Source: Proteobacteria bacterium UBA6729 (GTDB lineage Bacteria > Pseudomonadota > Gammaproteobacteria > Porifericomitales > Porifericomitaceae). Taken from it: a DNA stretch of 6,631 nt. The stretch lies in contig DKIB01000061.1 of assembly GCA_002454015.1 (NCBI GenBank), positions 9,206 to 15,836 of the forward strand, read 5' to 3'. This document shows, in pieces, positions 6,360-6,631 of this stretch (positions are counted from its first letter, which is position 1; the number at the start of each line of letters is the position of its first letter). The translations under genes were made by a program, and so were the position numbers. The notes beneath the pieces are model-generated. The model did not search any database. It saw only the letters and a list, made by a program, of their open reading frames with translations, and had not been told where the DNA came from.

Positions 6360-6631
6360 ATGTCCCGCACAGGGCATGATTCAATCGTCAGAGGAGTACC
6401 CGCATTGCTGGTTGCGCTGTGCATGTTGCACACAGGCCTTGCACAGGCACAGGCCACCGTGTCTCTGGACCCAACCCCCCTTTCCGTCAACAAAGGGGCA
6501 ACCGCCAGCATCACCGTCAACATCAGCCCGGCACCGATAGCAATGCTCACGGTCCACTACACCCTGGGCGTGGATGCAGACTTGACTACAGCGGATGCAG
6601 ACGGTGAAGACTATACGCACAGCGACAGCCT
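6360..6631 (+). CDS. Exported protein with a Calx-beta-like N-terminal repeat, truncated by the window edge
   Basis: The frame is open from well before 6342 to the window edge, and from about 6400 it looks coding. A hydrophobic stretch (VPALLVALCMLHTGL) followed by AQAQA is a typical signal peptide with a signal peptidase I site, so the product is probably exported. The mature protein begins TVSLDPTPLSVNKGATASIT and continues with VHYTLGVDADL and a DADGEDYTHS segment. This matches the pattern of Calx-beta-type beta-sandwich repeats (a 'SVxEG...T' strand, then 'VxYxxxxxxA...DY'), common in large adhesins and secreted calcium-binding proteins. The start is unsure. ATG 6342 and ATG 6360 give signal peptides with arginines but poor ribosome binding sites. 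TTG 6405 has an excellent GAGGAG (6391-6396) eight bases upstream but lacks a positive n-region. Specific function is unknown. Confidence 0.7.
   Translation, partial: MSRTGHDSIVRGVPALLVALCMLHTGLAQAQATVSLDPTPLSVNKGATASITVNISPAPIAMLTVHYTLGVDADLTTADADGEDYTHSDS
6391..6396 (+). promoter_or_regulatory. Strong Shine-Dalgarno sequence before an in-frame TTG
   Basis: GAGGAG lies eight bases before TTG at 6405-6407, in frame with the exported protein. The codons across it (AGA GGA GTA) are of types generally uncommon in GC-rich genes, which favours a non-coding leader here. The resulting signal peptide of about 17 residues would however carry no lysine or arginine. Confidence 0.4.

Overview
The window comes from a moderately GC-rich bacterium, most likely a gammaproteobacterium. 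Five genes read leftward in the order rpoZ, spoT, ridA, recG, ubiA. This is a familiar gammaproteobacterial arrangement; E. coli has rpoZ-spoT-trmH-recG, and many relatives carry ridA behind spoT. The proteins resemble their E. coli counterparts from end to end as I remember those sequences; no alignment was run. I cannot name the genus.

Layout from right to left. At the right edge (about 6342 to 6631) a rightward gene begins. It encodes an apparently exported protein whose first mature residues look like a Calx-beta-type extracellular repeat, and the window cuts it off. A stretch of about 450 bases (5889-6341) separates it from the leftward operon. That stretch holds a good extended -10 promoter and ribosome binding site for rpoZ, some inverted repeats, and a segment near 6262-6321 that resembles the 3' part of a class II tRNA but has no matching 5' half. 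The leftward operon fills 178-5888: rpoZ (omega subunit of RNA polymerase), spoT ((p)ppGpp hydrolase/synthetase), ridA (enamine/imine deaminase), recG (branched-DNA helicase) and ubiA (4-hydroxybenzoate polyprenyltransferase). Gaps are 5 bases or less, or the genes overlap, so they are probably co-transcribed and translationally coupled. To the left of ubiA, an open frame that may be the start of another gene runs off the window edge.

Functionally the operon combines the transcription machinery and stringent response (rpoZ, spoT), metabolite damage control (ridA), replication-fork repair (recG) and ubiquinone synthesis (ubiA). This is housekeeping DNA. I found no phage, CRISPR, toxin-antitoxin, transposon or defence system, and I do not claim a new one. 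The points worth a second look are the start of spoT, which has no ordinary start codon where the conserved protein begins, the tRNA-like remnant, the absence of gmk upstream of rpoZ, and the truncated surface-protein gene.
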